Made by a program: the position numbers and the translations under genes. The notes under the pieces are model-generated. The model was not told where the DNA came from and searched no databases. It saw only the letters and a program-made list of their open reading frames with translations. DNA of 64,000 nt from Arcanobacterium haemolyticum (GTDB taxonomy: Bacteria > Actinomycetota > Actinomycetes > Actinomycetales > Actinomycetaceae): assembly GCA_021532125.1 (NCBI GenBank), contig JADYUX010000005.1, forward strand, positions 62,001 through 126,000, read 5' to 3'. Below, piece by piece: positions 24,634 through 33,600 of the stretch (its first letter is position 1; every line of letters begins with the position of its first letter).

Positions 24634-27563
24634 GTGAACGCCACAGGAGAACAGCGGACAAAAAAGTCCATGTCCAACAAAAAATATCTTGCAATCTGGG
24701 TTCCCATACTCGCGCTACTCACGGCGATCCTCGTCGTCGCGAACTACGCACTCATCACTGCCGGAGGCTGGGTTTCATCCCAATTCGGCACCGGAACCTA
24801 CACCTTCACGAACTCTGAGGAATCCAAAGACTGGAACCTCGACTACTACACCTCTGATTACGACGACGAAGACGCCGTAGCCGAAGCATCCAAAGCTGTC
24901 GTCGCCGAAATCGGCGCAGAAGGCATGGTTCTCGCCAAGAACACAGGCGCACTCCCCCTCGCCAGCGGCGCTAAAGTGACGATGCTCGGCCGCGCCGCAG
25001 CCGACCCCGTCTACGGAGGCTCCGGCTCCGGCTCCATCGACGTCACCGAAGCAATCACCGCACGTCAAGCACTCGAAGACGCCGGCTTCCAAGTCAACGC
25101 CGCCATGTTCGACGCCATCGACGCCTACGCCAGCGACAACCCGCGCGGCCACATCGAAATGGACAAACCCGACAAGTCCACCTACAACATCGGCGAAATG
25201 CCCATCGACCAATACCAGGCACAGGCCGGCACAATCGCCGATTACAACGATGCCGCGCTCGTCTTCATTGGCCGCCCCGGCGGCGAAGGCGGCGACCTCA
25301 CCCAGGACATGTCAGCATCCGACCCGAACTACACCGAAGGCCAACACCAGCTCGAACTCAACAAAGACGAGCTCGACCTCCTCTCCTTCGCAACCTCCAA
25401 CTTCTCCACAGTGATCGTCGTCGTCAACGCCTCAACCACAATCGAAATGGGACCCATCCACAACAATCCCGACGTTGACGGCGTCATCCTCGCCGGCTCC
25501 CCCGGCCTCACCGGCTTCAAGGGCCTCGCAGGAATCCTCTCCGGCGAGGTCAACCCCTCCGGCCGCACAGTCGACACCTGGGCAGCAGACTTCACCGCCG
25601 ACCCAACCTTCAACAACTTCGGGTCCTTCATCTACAACAACCTAGAAGTCTCCTACCCTGTCTCGGCTATCGAATCAGCAACCTCCAATGCCGAAGTCAC
25701 CCCGCAAGCCACCTTCGTCAACTACGCCGAAGGCATCTACGTCGGTTACCGCTACTACGAGACAGCAGCCAAGGAAGGATTCATCAACTACGACGACGCC
25801 GTCATCTACCCCTTCGGCTACGGCCTCAGCTACACCGACTTCACGTGGCGCATCGCCAACACACAGCTCGGAGAAACCGACGGCAAGATCGTCGTCGACG
25901 TCGAAGTAACCAATACTGGCACCAAGCCCGGAAAAGACGTCGTCGAACTCTACTACTCCGCCCCCTACACCCGCGGTGGCATTGAGAAGCCCGACGTCGT
26001 CCTCGGAGGCTTCGCCAAGACCAACCTCATCCAGCCGGGAGCATCACAGACAGTCTCCATCGAACTCGCCGTCGAGGACATGGCCTCCTACGACTACAAG
26101 AACGCTAAAGCATACGTGCTTGAAGCCGGAGACTACGCACTCACCGTGCGCACCAACTCGCACACCGTGGCGCCCGGCACCGAGCCAATCACCTACACCG
26201 TCGCATCCGACGTGGTCTACTCCGGCGACAACCACCGCGCCTCCGACAAGACCGAAGTGACCAACCAGTTCGACGACGTCTCCTCGCAGTTCAGCGACAC
26301 CGCCACAAGCGGCAAGATCCTCAACATGTCGCGCGCCGACTTCGCCGGCACCTTCCCGAAGGCGCCCACAGACGATCTCTACGCTGCAAGCGACGTCGCC
26401 AAGGAGGGCTTCGCCGCCTACGATGCCGAAGCAGCAGCCGACGCCTATGAGGGCGACAAACCCGCAACTGGCAAAGACTCCGAGCTCACCCTCGTCGAGT
26501 TGCGCGGACTCGACAAGGACGACCCCGAGTGGGACGAACTCCTCGACTCTCTTAGCCTCAACGACATGACGACGATGCTCCTCAACGGCGCCTACCAGAC
26601 CTCCGCCATCGCATCGATCGCCAAGCCGCAAACCGTTGAACCCGACGGCCCCGCCGGCTTCTCCTCATTCATTAACGCCGACATCAACGGCATCGCCTAC
26701 CCCTCCGAGTACCTCATTGCCCAAACTTGGAACATTGACCTCGGCCGCCAGATGGGCGAAATGCTCGGAAACGAAGCCCTCTTTAAGGGAATCAACGGCT
26801 GGTACGCCCCAGCTGTGAACCTCCACCGTTCACCTTTCGCAGGCCGCAACTTCGAGTACTACTCCGAAGACCCGGTGCTCTCCGGTGAGCTGCTCACCGC
26901 TGTCGCGAACGGAGCCGGGACCAAGGGTGTTTACACGATGGTCAAGCACTTCGCCTTCAACGAGCAAGAGACCAACCGCGTCAACAACGGAGTCTCGACA
27001 TGGGTGAACGAGCAAGCCATCCGCGAGGTCTACCTCAAGCCCTTCGAGATCGGCATGAAGAAGATCTCGATGAACGTCCCCTACATCGCCGACGACAAGG
27101 GAACCATCAAGGAAACAACAATCGGCGCGGCCGGCATCATGAGCTCCTTCAACCGCATCGGCGCCACCTGGACTGGAGGCTCCGAAGCACTCATGAACAC
27201 TGTGCTTCGCGACGAATGGGGATTCCAAGGATTCGCCATTACCGACTTCAACCTGTACCCCTACATGAACCCCAACCAGGGCATCAGCGCCGGTACAGAC
27301 CTCACGCTGACCTTTGCACCGTCAAAGTCCTTCAGCGATCGAAGTCCGCCAAGGCAGTTTCCGACATCCGCAACGCCACGCACAACATTCTCTACACCGT
27401 GGCGAACTCCAACGCTATGAACGGCATGGCACCCGGCGCAACCGTCGACTACACACCGCCAACCTGGGTGTACATCCAGATCGGCGCTTCGGTTGTGCTC
27501 AGCATCCTCATCGCCGGCGGAGCCTTCATGGTGGTGCGCCGCGTGCGCAAACACCACGCATAA
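24634..27563 (+). pseudogene. Membrane-anchored, domain-permuted GH3 beta-glucosidase, disrupted by a late frameshift
   Basis: GTG start with AAGGAGG six bases upstream. One transmembrane helix near residues 18-45, then domains in permuted order: the GH3 C-terminal domain first (EGMVLAKNTGALPLASGAKVT, GGSGSGSID), FnIII-like (YGLSYTDFTW; about 390-490), then the catalytic barrel (VEPDGPAG, GRNFEYYSEDP, KHFAFNEQE, nucleophile D871 in ITDFNLYP). The frame runs to 27420, but after about 27338 the conserved sequence continues in the -1 frame (KSAKAVSDIRNATHNILY) through a second transmembrane helix to a stop at 27563. Restoring one base would give about 975 residues with helices at both ends. No slippery heptamer is present; mutation or a sequencing error is most likely. 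The catalytic aspartate precedes the break, so the 928-residue product could retain part of the barrel. Confidence 0.8.
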
Positions 27564-27729
27564 CGACGATCGGTGGGTGACGTAGGTGGGGACTCCACGC
27601 GTGCGTGAGGACTCCACGCCTGATCGTCGCCCACCGATCATGACTGGCGCTGAGTGCACCGGTCAGCGGCGGACGTTCTTCTCCTGACACCGCCGCATTG
27701 TCAAGGAGATCCCTCCTTAACTCCTTGAC

Positions 27730-27764
27730 ATGGGGGAGGAAAGCACTGTGCTTTCCTCCCCCAT
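27730..27764. terminator. Bidirectional terminator between convergent genes
   Basis: A perfect 16-bp inverted repeat (ATGGGGGAGGAAAGCA, loop CTG) between the GH3 gene and the first paralogous membrane protein. A second, looser inverted repeat (GATCGGTGGG at 27568-27577 with 27630-27639) lies just after the GH3 stop. Confidence 0.75.
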
Positions 27765-27835
27765 TCGTTGTGGTGCGTGGGGCGGGACGACGACGCCACG
27801 CCACCGCCCAGCCAAGCCGCCGCCCCGCCACGCCA

Positions 27836-28828
27836 CTACGGCACGTGAATTGTTGTCTCGGCGCGATCGTCCTCGAGGTAGCTGATGAAGGTGAGGTCGC
27901 CTTCGGTCAGGCTTTGCGGAACCTGCATATACAGCCAACCTTCGGCAGCTTCCCCGCTAGCCGTCTGAGGTTGGTTGCTCAGGGCATCGTCGCCTTCGTA
28001 CCACACGTCGTCGAAGTATGTCTCTCCCGAACTATCTTTGAGGAGAACACCAACATAGAACGAGGCGTATCGCGGGGCAGAGGCCAGATTCGTTACCCGG
28101 ACCTTGATGCCAACATACTTGTAGCCATCGCGAAGATCCTCCGCGTCGTCCCCGAACTTTCCTGCCACGTGTGCCGTGGCGTCCGGATTAAAGCCAAGGT
28201 ATTCCATTGCCCACGAGCCGACGATTGTTGAGCCAGCCGGTGCTAGCGAGGGGTCTGCCGCGAAAGCGTCGCCCGATCCATCATCATCGCCATCAGACGG
28301 TGCGCCTGATTCACCAAAAATAGGTGGAATGGACGGCAAGGAGTAGTCATACGTCGGGATATCGACCGGTTCCCATTTCGGATCATCGTCGGACTGTTTC
28401 GCGTAATTGATAACCGCTACACCCACAATTCCGATGAATGCGAGAATTCGGTTCCGACGCTTCTTCCGTTTAGCGGCCCGCTCCTCGGCAGCCGCCACTT
28501 CAGCCGGTGCTGTTCCATAGGGAGGGCGCTTCGTGTTGATCGGCGGCGCACCGTTACTCGACGAGCGCTGACGTGGCCCACGCGATTCCTCACCCTCCGA
28601 TGACATGGCTGGTCTCGGATCGTCACGTGGATCAAGGCCGCGCCCCGACGTAGGTTCTGCGTGGCCCTCGTCGTACCCAACTGAGGCATAACGATCGACG
28701 CCACGCGCCACCGCACGCGGACCGCCAGAGAGAAACGCATTCCCCTCTTCTTCTTTCGGACCAAACAGACGCCACCGGCGCCCACCTGGTTGAAATGCGG
28801 ATGTGCCACGGCGTTCGTCGTTACTCAT
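27836..28828 (-). CDS. Single-pass membrane protein with DUF4352-like ectodomain (paralogue 1)
   Basis: 330 residues. The cytoplasmic N-terminus is disordered and Gly/Ser/Arg-rich, with a GNAFLSG motif at 29-35. A basic KRKKRRNR stop-transfer stretch precedes a transmembrane helix (about 127-143). An acidic linker (DGDDDGSGDAF) leads to an immunoglobulin-like domain (STIVGSWAMEYLGF, YVGIKVRVTNLASAPRYASFYVGVLLKDSSGETYFDD, GWLYMQVP) resembling DUF4352-type domains. The upstream neighbour shares the same N-terminal motif and ectodomain and clearly is a paralogue. I start at MSNDERRG, preceded by GGGG; ten more residues upstream are unlikely. Function unknown; stress sensing or envelope scaffolding would be conjecture. 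Confidence 0.7.
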   Translation of the reverse strand: MSNDERRGTSAFQPGGRRWRLFGPKEEEGNAFLSGGPRAVARGVDRYASVGYDEGHAEPTSGRGLDPRDDPRPAMSSEGEESRGPRQRSSSNGAPPINTKRPPYGTAPAEVAAAEERAAKRKKRRNRILAFIGIVGVAVINYAKQSDDDPKWEPVDIPTYDYSLPSIPPIFGESGAPSDGDDDGSGDAFAADPSLAPAGSTIVGSWAMEYLGFNPDATAHVAGKFGDDAEDLRDGYKYVGIKVRVTNLASAPRYASFYVGVLLKDSSGETYFDDVWYEGDDALSNQPQTASGEAAEGWLYMQVPQSLTEGDLTFISYLEDDRAETTIHVP

Positions 28829-28921
28829 CGTGCCCCTTTGTCCTGTACAGATAGGCAAAAGGTTATCCTGCCGCCATTCGTCCGCGCCACGAGCTCGCCT
28901 TATTCCGCCGCTTCTCCAGCA

Positions 28922-30250
28922 TCATTCCATCGACACTGGCTGGTGGACACGTTCCTCCATATACGGCGGAGTGGGGTGGACGATAAATCCCATGGGCATG
29001 GAATGGTCCGATGCGTAGTTTCGGACGCGTATTTCCATTTCCGACCATTCTGTTGGAACGACGAAGTACACCCAACCGCTTGCTGTTGCCCCGGAGGTTA
29101 CAGATTCCGCTGCGTTGTGCAGAGCATCGGGGATAGGAGCATTATCATCCTCCCAATACTCTTTCCCGGAACCGGTATCTGAAAGCAGGAAACCCACATT
29201 CCACGCGGGCGACAAACTGAGCGAATCACGGTTTGTCACCTCAACCTGAAGTGCAACAACTTTCTCTCCGTCGAAAATCGTCCCGCCCCCATTGGTGTAG
29301 CGTTCGGTGGCATCGGTATCCCAGGAAAGGACTTCTATCGCCCACGACCCAGCGACAGCCGCCCCATCAGGAATGGGTACTGATCTTTGTGTCGGCTGCG
29401 AGTAGCTAGAGTTGGGCCGCGTATTCTCGAGGATGTAATGGGAGAGTATTCGGCTTCCGGCGTTGGCGATCAAGATGATCGCCAGAACACCGACGACGAC
29501 GTTCCGCACCTTTCGTCGTGGCTTTTCGGCGCGTTGTGCAATCTGTTGAGAAATATAGGTGCCCTCACCAGAATCCCATGTGCCGTGCGTAGGGGCAGGT
29601 GCATCCAAGCGTTCCGCGGACATACTCGCAGATCGTGGCGTCGATTCCTCATCGAACGCCCAGCCCTGAGTATTGAGCAACTCCCGCAGTTTGTCCCCGA
29701 CCTCCCCTTCGGGAAGGGTGCGTGTTTCAACCGCTCGCCTGATAAGCTCGCGCTTCTCACGCCACGTGAGTTTGGTGGAGCTTCCGCCGGCGCGAGAGAG
29801 ATCGGAAGCTGAACGCCCGCCGGCTAAGGTCTGTTCGATTGAGGCGACCTGGGCTCGTATGTCGTTCTTCCGAGCGCGACGGCTCAGCTCTTTGTCCTCG
29901 CGCTCACCTCGTGCCTCTGCTTCCCGTTCGGCCCGCTGGCGTTCACGGAATTCCTGCGTGCGTTTCTGCCGCTCTTGCGATTCACGGATTCGTTCGTCTC
30001 GTTCGCGTTGCTTCTCTCGTTCAGTTTCGCGTCTCAGTTCTTCCTCGTAAGCGGCTTCCCGCTGCTCGAAGCGGGACGGGTATGGTGAAGTTTCGGAGGA
30101 ATCGTCGGGGCGAGTGTCGTCTCGTGTCCACGAGGCTGGTCTGTCGCCTGAGAGAAAGGCGTTACCTGTCTTTGTGCGCCGGCGCCCAAAAAGGCCGCGT
30201 TTTTCCTCGGGTTCTTCAAATGCGGAGAATCGCCGGCGTTCGTCGTTCAT
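28922..30250 (-). CDS. Single-pass membrane protein with charged coiled coil and DUF4352-like ectodomain (paralogue 2)
   Basis: 442 residues. Begins MNDERRRFSAF and has LFG then GNAFLSG at 29-35, the same position as in the neighbouring paralogue. A long Arg/Glu-rich segment (about 62-140; EELRRETEREKQRERDE) is predicted as coiled coil. A small helical module follows (TWREKRELIRRAVETRTLPEGEVGDKLRELLNTQGWAF, 160-200), then a transmembrane helix (250-266) and an ectodomain (AVAGSWAIEVLSW, VVALQVEVTNRDSLSLSPAWNVGFLLSDTGSGKEYWED, GWVYFVVP). The coiled coil and helical module are absent from paralogue 1, so the cytoplasmic parts probably have different partners. The two genes are 93 bp apart in the same direction and likely co-transcribed, this one first. 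Confidence 0.7.
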   Translation of the reverse strand: MNDERRRFSAFEEPEEKRGLFGRRRTKTGNAFLSGDRPASWTRDDTRPDDSSETSPYPSRFEQREAAYEEELRRETEREKQRERDERIRESQERQKRTQEFRERQRAEREAEARGEREDKELSRRARKNDIRAQVASIEQTLAGGRSASDLSRAGGSSTKLTWREKRELIRRAVETRTLPEGEVGDKLRELLNTQGWAFDEESTPRSASMSAERLDAPAPTHGTWDSGEGTYISQQIAQRAEKPRRKVRNVVVGVLAIILIANAGSRILSHYILENTRPNSSYSQPTQRSVPIPDGAAVAGSWAIEVLSWDTDATERYTNGGGTIFDGEKVVALQVEVTNRDSLSLSPAWNVGFLLSDTGSGKEYWEDDNAPIPDALHNAAESVTSGATASGWVYFVVPTEWSEMEIRVRNYASDHSMPMGFIVHPTPPYMEERVHQPVSME

Positions 30251-30526
30251 ATCTGTCGTCCTTACTCCCTAGCGGCTTGGGGGGAGGCAAACGGGCCCAA
30301 TGGGAGGTGCCATACGTGGCTGGTGTGGTGCCTTGTCTCAGTACACACTGGGAATCTCGTCGCAAGGTAAACGCCGGGTAAATCCGTGGGAAAGAGGATG
30401 AGAGAACTGCGCCCATTCATTCTTCGCCTCGACGTCGCCCCAAACTCCACGGCGAGGCGCACAAGCGCCGCACCGTCCCAGTTACCGTGCAAGCTCATCG
30501 GCACCCTTTAACATGCCAGGAGTTCG
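30251..30526. other. Intergenic region upstream of the paralogous membrane protein pair
   Basis: No gene seen in 276 bp, which must contain the promoter of the pair. A GC-rich stretch near 30427-30480 (CGACGTCGCCCCAAACTCCA and following) loosely resembles the intergenic sequence near 13940; I see no clear operator. Confidence 0.4.
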
Positions 30527-30561
30527 TGAAAAAAGGGGCGACGAAAACCATCGTCGCCCCT
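30527..30561 (-). terminator. Intrinsic terminator of gntK
   Basis: On the minus strand an 11-bp perfect stem AGGGGCGACGA with a 6-base loop is followed directly by TTTTTT, about 25 bp after the gluconokinase stop. One of the few textbook T-tract terminators in the window. Confidence 0.85.
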
Positions 30562-30586
30562 CAGAATGAGCAGTGCTATCTCGCGC

Positions 30587-31102
30587 TTACTTACTCTCTT
30601 GCTCGTTGATCCAGGTGAGTGCGCGTTCAATGATCTCGTCGGGAGTGAGGGTGGCGGGGATTTCGACACCAACTTCGTCGGCTTCGAGATCTTCGAGCGT
30701 ATCGAGCTGCGATTTCAGGAGCGACACCGGCATGTAGTGGCCCTTGCGTTGCTTCATTCGCTCAGCGAGCACGTCTTCACCGACGACGGGGTGAATGAGC
30801 AAGATGGGCGCGTGTGCTTCACGGAGGACATCTCGGTAGGCTCGGCGCAGTGCTGAACAGGCGACGACAGTTCCCGTGCCTGCGGCTTCTTGGTCGTTCA
30901 TCCAGTCGCGCAAGCGGCGAAGCCACGGCCACCGATCCTCGTCGGTCAATGCGATCCCATTGCCCATTTTGGCGCGCGCTTCGTCGGTGTGGAACTCGTC
31001 CCCCTCCGCGAAGGGGACGCCGAGAAGTTCCGCCAGCCGGCTCCCGACCGTGGTTTTACCTGTGCCGGCCACACCCATCACGACAATATGACGCACTGTC
31101 AT
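30587..31102 (-). CDS. gntK: Gluconokinase
   Basis: Phosphorylates D-gluconate to 6-phosphogluconate with ATP, feeding the pentose phosphate pathway. 171 residues with P-loop GVAGTGKTT (10-18), FAEGDEFHTDEARAKMGNGIALTDEDRWPWL (the gluconate-binding GD.(F/L)H signature), CSALRRAYRDVLRE, and RKGHYMPVSLLKSQLDTLE near the end, as in E. coli GntK/IdnK. Transcribed away from the dehydrogenase cluster in the same direction as the beta-hydroxyacid dehydrogenase, about 100 bp after it with repeat copy C between. Confidence 0.92.
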   Translation of the reverse strand: MTVRHIVVMGVAGTGKTTVGSRLAELLGVPFAEGDEFHTDEARAKMGNGIALTDEDRWPWLRRLRDWMNDQEAAGTGTVVACSALRRAYRDVLREAHAPILLIHPVVGEDVLAERMKQRKGHYMPVSLLKSQLDTLEDLEADEVGVEIPATLTPDEIIERALTWINEQESK

Positions 31103-31132
31103 CGCATTTTCCTTTCGTCGTCCTTGACTATA

Positions 31133-31175
31133 GTCCGCGCACGCGGTGATGACCCATCGGGTTCACGTGGCGCAA
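31133..31175. repeat. 43-bp intergenic repeat, copy C (pair with 37029)
   Basis: Starts GTCCGCGCACGCGG and ends CATCGGGTTCACGTGGCGCA plus A. 37 of 43 bases match copy D at 37029-37071 without gaps, with the differences clustered in the middle. It lies between gntK and the beta-hydroxyacid dehydrogenase gene. Confidence 0.75.
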
Positions 31176-31201
31176 AGAGCATCGCTGCATGTGGCTGCCC
31201 A

Positions 31202-32113
31202 TCAGCCCTCGCGTTTGAGGCCTTCGATGTATCGCTGGATCACTGCCGTGTCGTTATCTCCCATACCTTCGTTAGTTAGCTCGGTGAACATATCTTTGAG
31301 AATATCGGTCACGGGAGTGGCGGTATTCGTCGCTTGTGCCACGTCCTTGGCGAACGTCAGATCCTTGATCATAAATTTGGCTGGGCCCGACGGCGAATGG
31401 TCGTGGTGAACGAAGCGATCCTTCTTCACGTCGAGGATACGGCTGGCCGCATACCCACCGGCAATGAGGGTGAACATCGCGTCGAGATCCATGCCTGAGC
31501 GTTCAGCAATAACCGCAGCTTCTCCGAGGGCTTCAACTGTTGCGGCGACGATCATCTGGTTACAAGCCTTGGCGATTTCACCACAGCCGATTGGGCCGAG
31601 GTGCACCGGCGTTCCGCAGTAGGACAGGATCGGCAGGACACGCTCCACATCTTCGGCATCACCGCCGACGAAGATGGAGAGCTTTCCTGCTTCAGCGCCT
31701 TCTTGACCACCTGATACAGGTGCGTCGACGAAGCGGATACGATCGCCTGTTTCTTTGCGAACTTTCTTGTCGAGCTCGGCAATTCCTGTGGGCGATACTG
31801 TGGAGGACACGACGACGATGGTGTTACCTTCGCGAGTGAGGAGCCCAGCAGCGAGGCCATCGGCGCCACCGAGAACTGCCTCGACGTCAGGGAGGTCAGG
31901 GACCATGAGAAAAACGATGTCGGAAGCTTCTCCGACACCGCGCGCGTGGTCGTGCCACGTTGCCCCTGCCTGGATGTGGGATTCGACTTTTTCACGGAAG
32001 CGATCGGTGACGTTAACTGAGGACCCTGCGGGGAGTCCATTGAGCATGTAGCGGGCCATAGGACTTCCCATGACGCCGAGGCCGATAAATCCGATTGCTA
32101 CAGGTGTGTTCAT
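31202..32113 (-). CDS. NAD(P)-dependent beta-hydroxyacid dehydrogenase (2-hydroxy-3-oxopropionate reductase/3-hydroxyisobutyrate dehydrogenase family)
   Basis: 303 residues. Rossmann N-terminus GFIGLGVMGSPMA (GxGxMG at 11-16), substrate-binding DAPVSGGQEGAEAG (130-143), catalytic lysine K182 in GEIAKACNQM, and a helical C-terminal dimer domain. In this family GarR/GlxR reduces tartronate semialdehyde to glycerate and MmsB oxidises 3-hydroxyisobutyrate. A location between gluconokinase and an IclR-controlled sugar-acid cluster favours a sugar-acid role, but a defined substrate cannot be assigned. Divergent from the D-2-hydroxyacid dehydrogenase across a candidate operator. Confidence 0.85.
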   Translation of the reverse strand: MNTPVAIGFIGLGVMGSPMARYMLNGLPAGSSVNVTDRFREKVESHIQAGATWHDHARGVGEASDIVFLMVPDLPDVEAVLGGADGLAAGLLTREGNTIVVVSSTVSPTGIAELDKKVRKETGDRIRFVDAPVSGGQEGAEAGKLSIFVGGDAEDVERVLPILSYCGTPVHLGPIGCGEIAKACNQMIVAATVEALGEAAVIAERSGMDLDAMFTLIAGGYAASRILDVKKDRFVHHDHSPSGPAKFMIKDLTFAKDVAQATNTATPVTDILKDMFTELTNEGMGDNDTAVIQRYIEGLKREG

Positions 32114-32197
32114 GAGAAAGCTCCATTCAGTCTGCTTTGACTATGCTCTGTCTTCAGCATAAGGATTTTTGGAAAGTAGTCAATAGGTAGAACGTTA

Positions 32198-32213
32198 TTC
32201 AACACATTGAACA
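32198..32213. promoter_or_regulatory. Candidate IclR operator 1
   Basis: TTCAACACATTGAACA contains a perfect TTCAA-N4-TTGAA inverted repeat and lies in the 286-bp region between the two divergent dehydrogenase genes. TTCAACACTCTGGACA at 34581, upstream of the symporter gene, matches it at 13 of 16 positions. AACGTT flanks both (32191 and 34596). Confidence 0.5.
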
Positions 32214-32399
32214 TTTGGGGTAGACTACGTATCGAACCTGGTCCATGGCGAACCACAGCAACGGCGCAACATCTCCTCTCAGGCGATTCTCACAACGAAG
32301 GTATGCGCCCACGCCAGCGGTTCTCCCTGCACATAGGATCTTTTAGACGCCCGAGCACCCAAGCGTCGCCCTTCCCGACAACCTCATTCGAGGAGAAAC

Positions 32400-33449
32400 A
32401 TGAGCAAGAAACTTCGAGTGGTTGTCGCCACTCCAATGAAAGACGAGGACGCAGCTTTTATTCGCGACCGCGTACCCGAGATCGAACTCGTCAAAGACGA
32501 CTCCCTCCTCCCCCCAATGCGCTGGGACGCCGACTTCTCCGGCGATCCATCATTCACGCGCACGCCTGAGCAACAGCAGGCCTTTGAGGACCTCATCGAC
32601 TCAGCCGATATTCTCTACGGCATCCCTGACGTGAAGCCCACCCAACTTGCCCGCACATTACGAGCCAACCCCAATCTCAAGTGGGTACAGATCATGGCAG
32701 CCGGCGGGGGCGGCCAGGTCAAAGCAGCCGACCTCACCCGCGACGAACTTGAGCGCGTCATCTTCACAACCGGCGCCGGTGTCCACGCCGGCCCGCTGGC
32801 CGAATTTGCCATCATGGGCATTTTTGCTGGAGCGAAGAACCTCCCCCGCCTGGCAGCTCATCAGGCCAAGAAAGAATGGACAGGGCGTTGGCCAATGAAC
32901 CAAGTCTCAGGGAGCACCGTGCTCGTGCTGGGAACAGGCGGAATCGGCCTTGAAGTCGCTCGCAAGTCTCACGCGCTAGGAGCTCACGTTATTGGTGTGA
33001 GCCGACACGGAGTTGATAGCCCACACCTCGACGAGGTCATTCACCCCGACGCCCTCGTTGCCACAGTCCCGCATGTTGATGCCATTGTTAACACCCTTCC
33101 CGGAACCGCAGCCACAACAAAGATGCTTTCATCTGACGTTCTTGCTGCAGTAAAACCAGGTGTCACAATATGCTCAGTTGGCCGAGGAACTGTCATTGAC
33201 GAGGCGGCACTCATCGACGCCCTACGCGACGGGCGCGTCGGCTTTGCCGCGCTCGATGTATTTGCAATCGAGCCCCTTCCAGAAGAAAGCCCTCTGTGGG
33301 AGATGCCGAACGTCGTCGTCAGCCCACACACCGCAGCCAACAGCCCGGCAGAAGAACATCTCCTTGCCGAACTCTTCGTCGACAACATGCATCGCTACCT
33401 TGAAGGCCGCGAACTGAGGAACGTCGTCAATACTGTCGAATTCTATTAA
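32400..33449 (+). CDS. D-2-hydroxyacid dehydrogenase (NAD-dependent)
   Basis: 349 residues of the D-isomer-specific 2-hydroxyacid dehydrogenase family. The NAD-binding loop is LGTGGIGLEVA (178-183), with catalytic R262 (SVGRGTVIDE), E291 (ALDVFAIEPLPEESPLW) and H310 (VVVSPHTAANS) all present. The substrate loop MAAGGGGQ (99-106) is where hydroxypyruvate/glyoxylate reductases and other members differ. GAGGAG lies before the ATG. First gene of a plus-strand group with the IclR regulator and symporter. Probably reduces an alpha-keto acid such as hydroxypyruvate or a keto-sugar acid; the specific substrate is open. Confidence 0.87.
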   Translation: MSKKLRVVVATPMKDEDAAFIRDRVPEIELVKDDSLLPPMRWDADFSGDPSFTRTPEQQQAFEDLIDSADILYGIPDVKPTQLARTLRANPNLKWVQIMAAGGGGQVKAADLTRDELERVIFTTGAGVHAGPLAEFAIMGIFAGAKNLPRLAAHQAKKEWTGRWPMNQVSGSTVLVLGTGGIGLEVARKSHALGAHVIGVSRHGVDSPHLDEVIHPDALVATVPHVDAIVNTLPGTAATTKMLSSDVLAAVKPGVTICSVGRGTVIDEAALIDALRDGRVGFAALDVFAIEPLPEESPLWEMPNVVVSPHTAANSPAEEHLLAELFVDNMHRYLEGRELRNVVNTVEFY

Positions 33450-33600
33450 TTTCACCGCGCGCTCCTTAGGTGGGCCGCGTAAATCCGCGCGCGAGCGGCC
33501 CGCCCAGGACGCCTACCCACGAGCTAGTCCGAGCCACATACAATAGATGCTTGCATGCCGGCACCAGATCGTCGCGGCCTTCACCACGAATGGAGAATCC

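Noticed and set aside
27330-27350. Programmed -1 ribosomal frameshift as the explanation for the broken GH3 gene
   Set aside because: The shift region lacks any X XXY YYZ slippery heptamer and I see no stable downstream pseudoknot; a mutation or sequencing error fits better.
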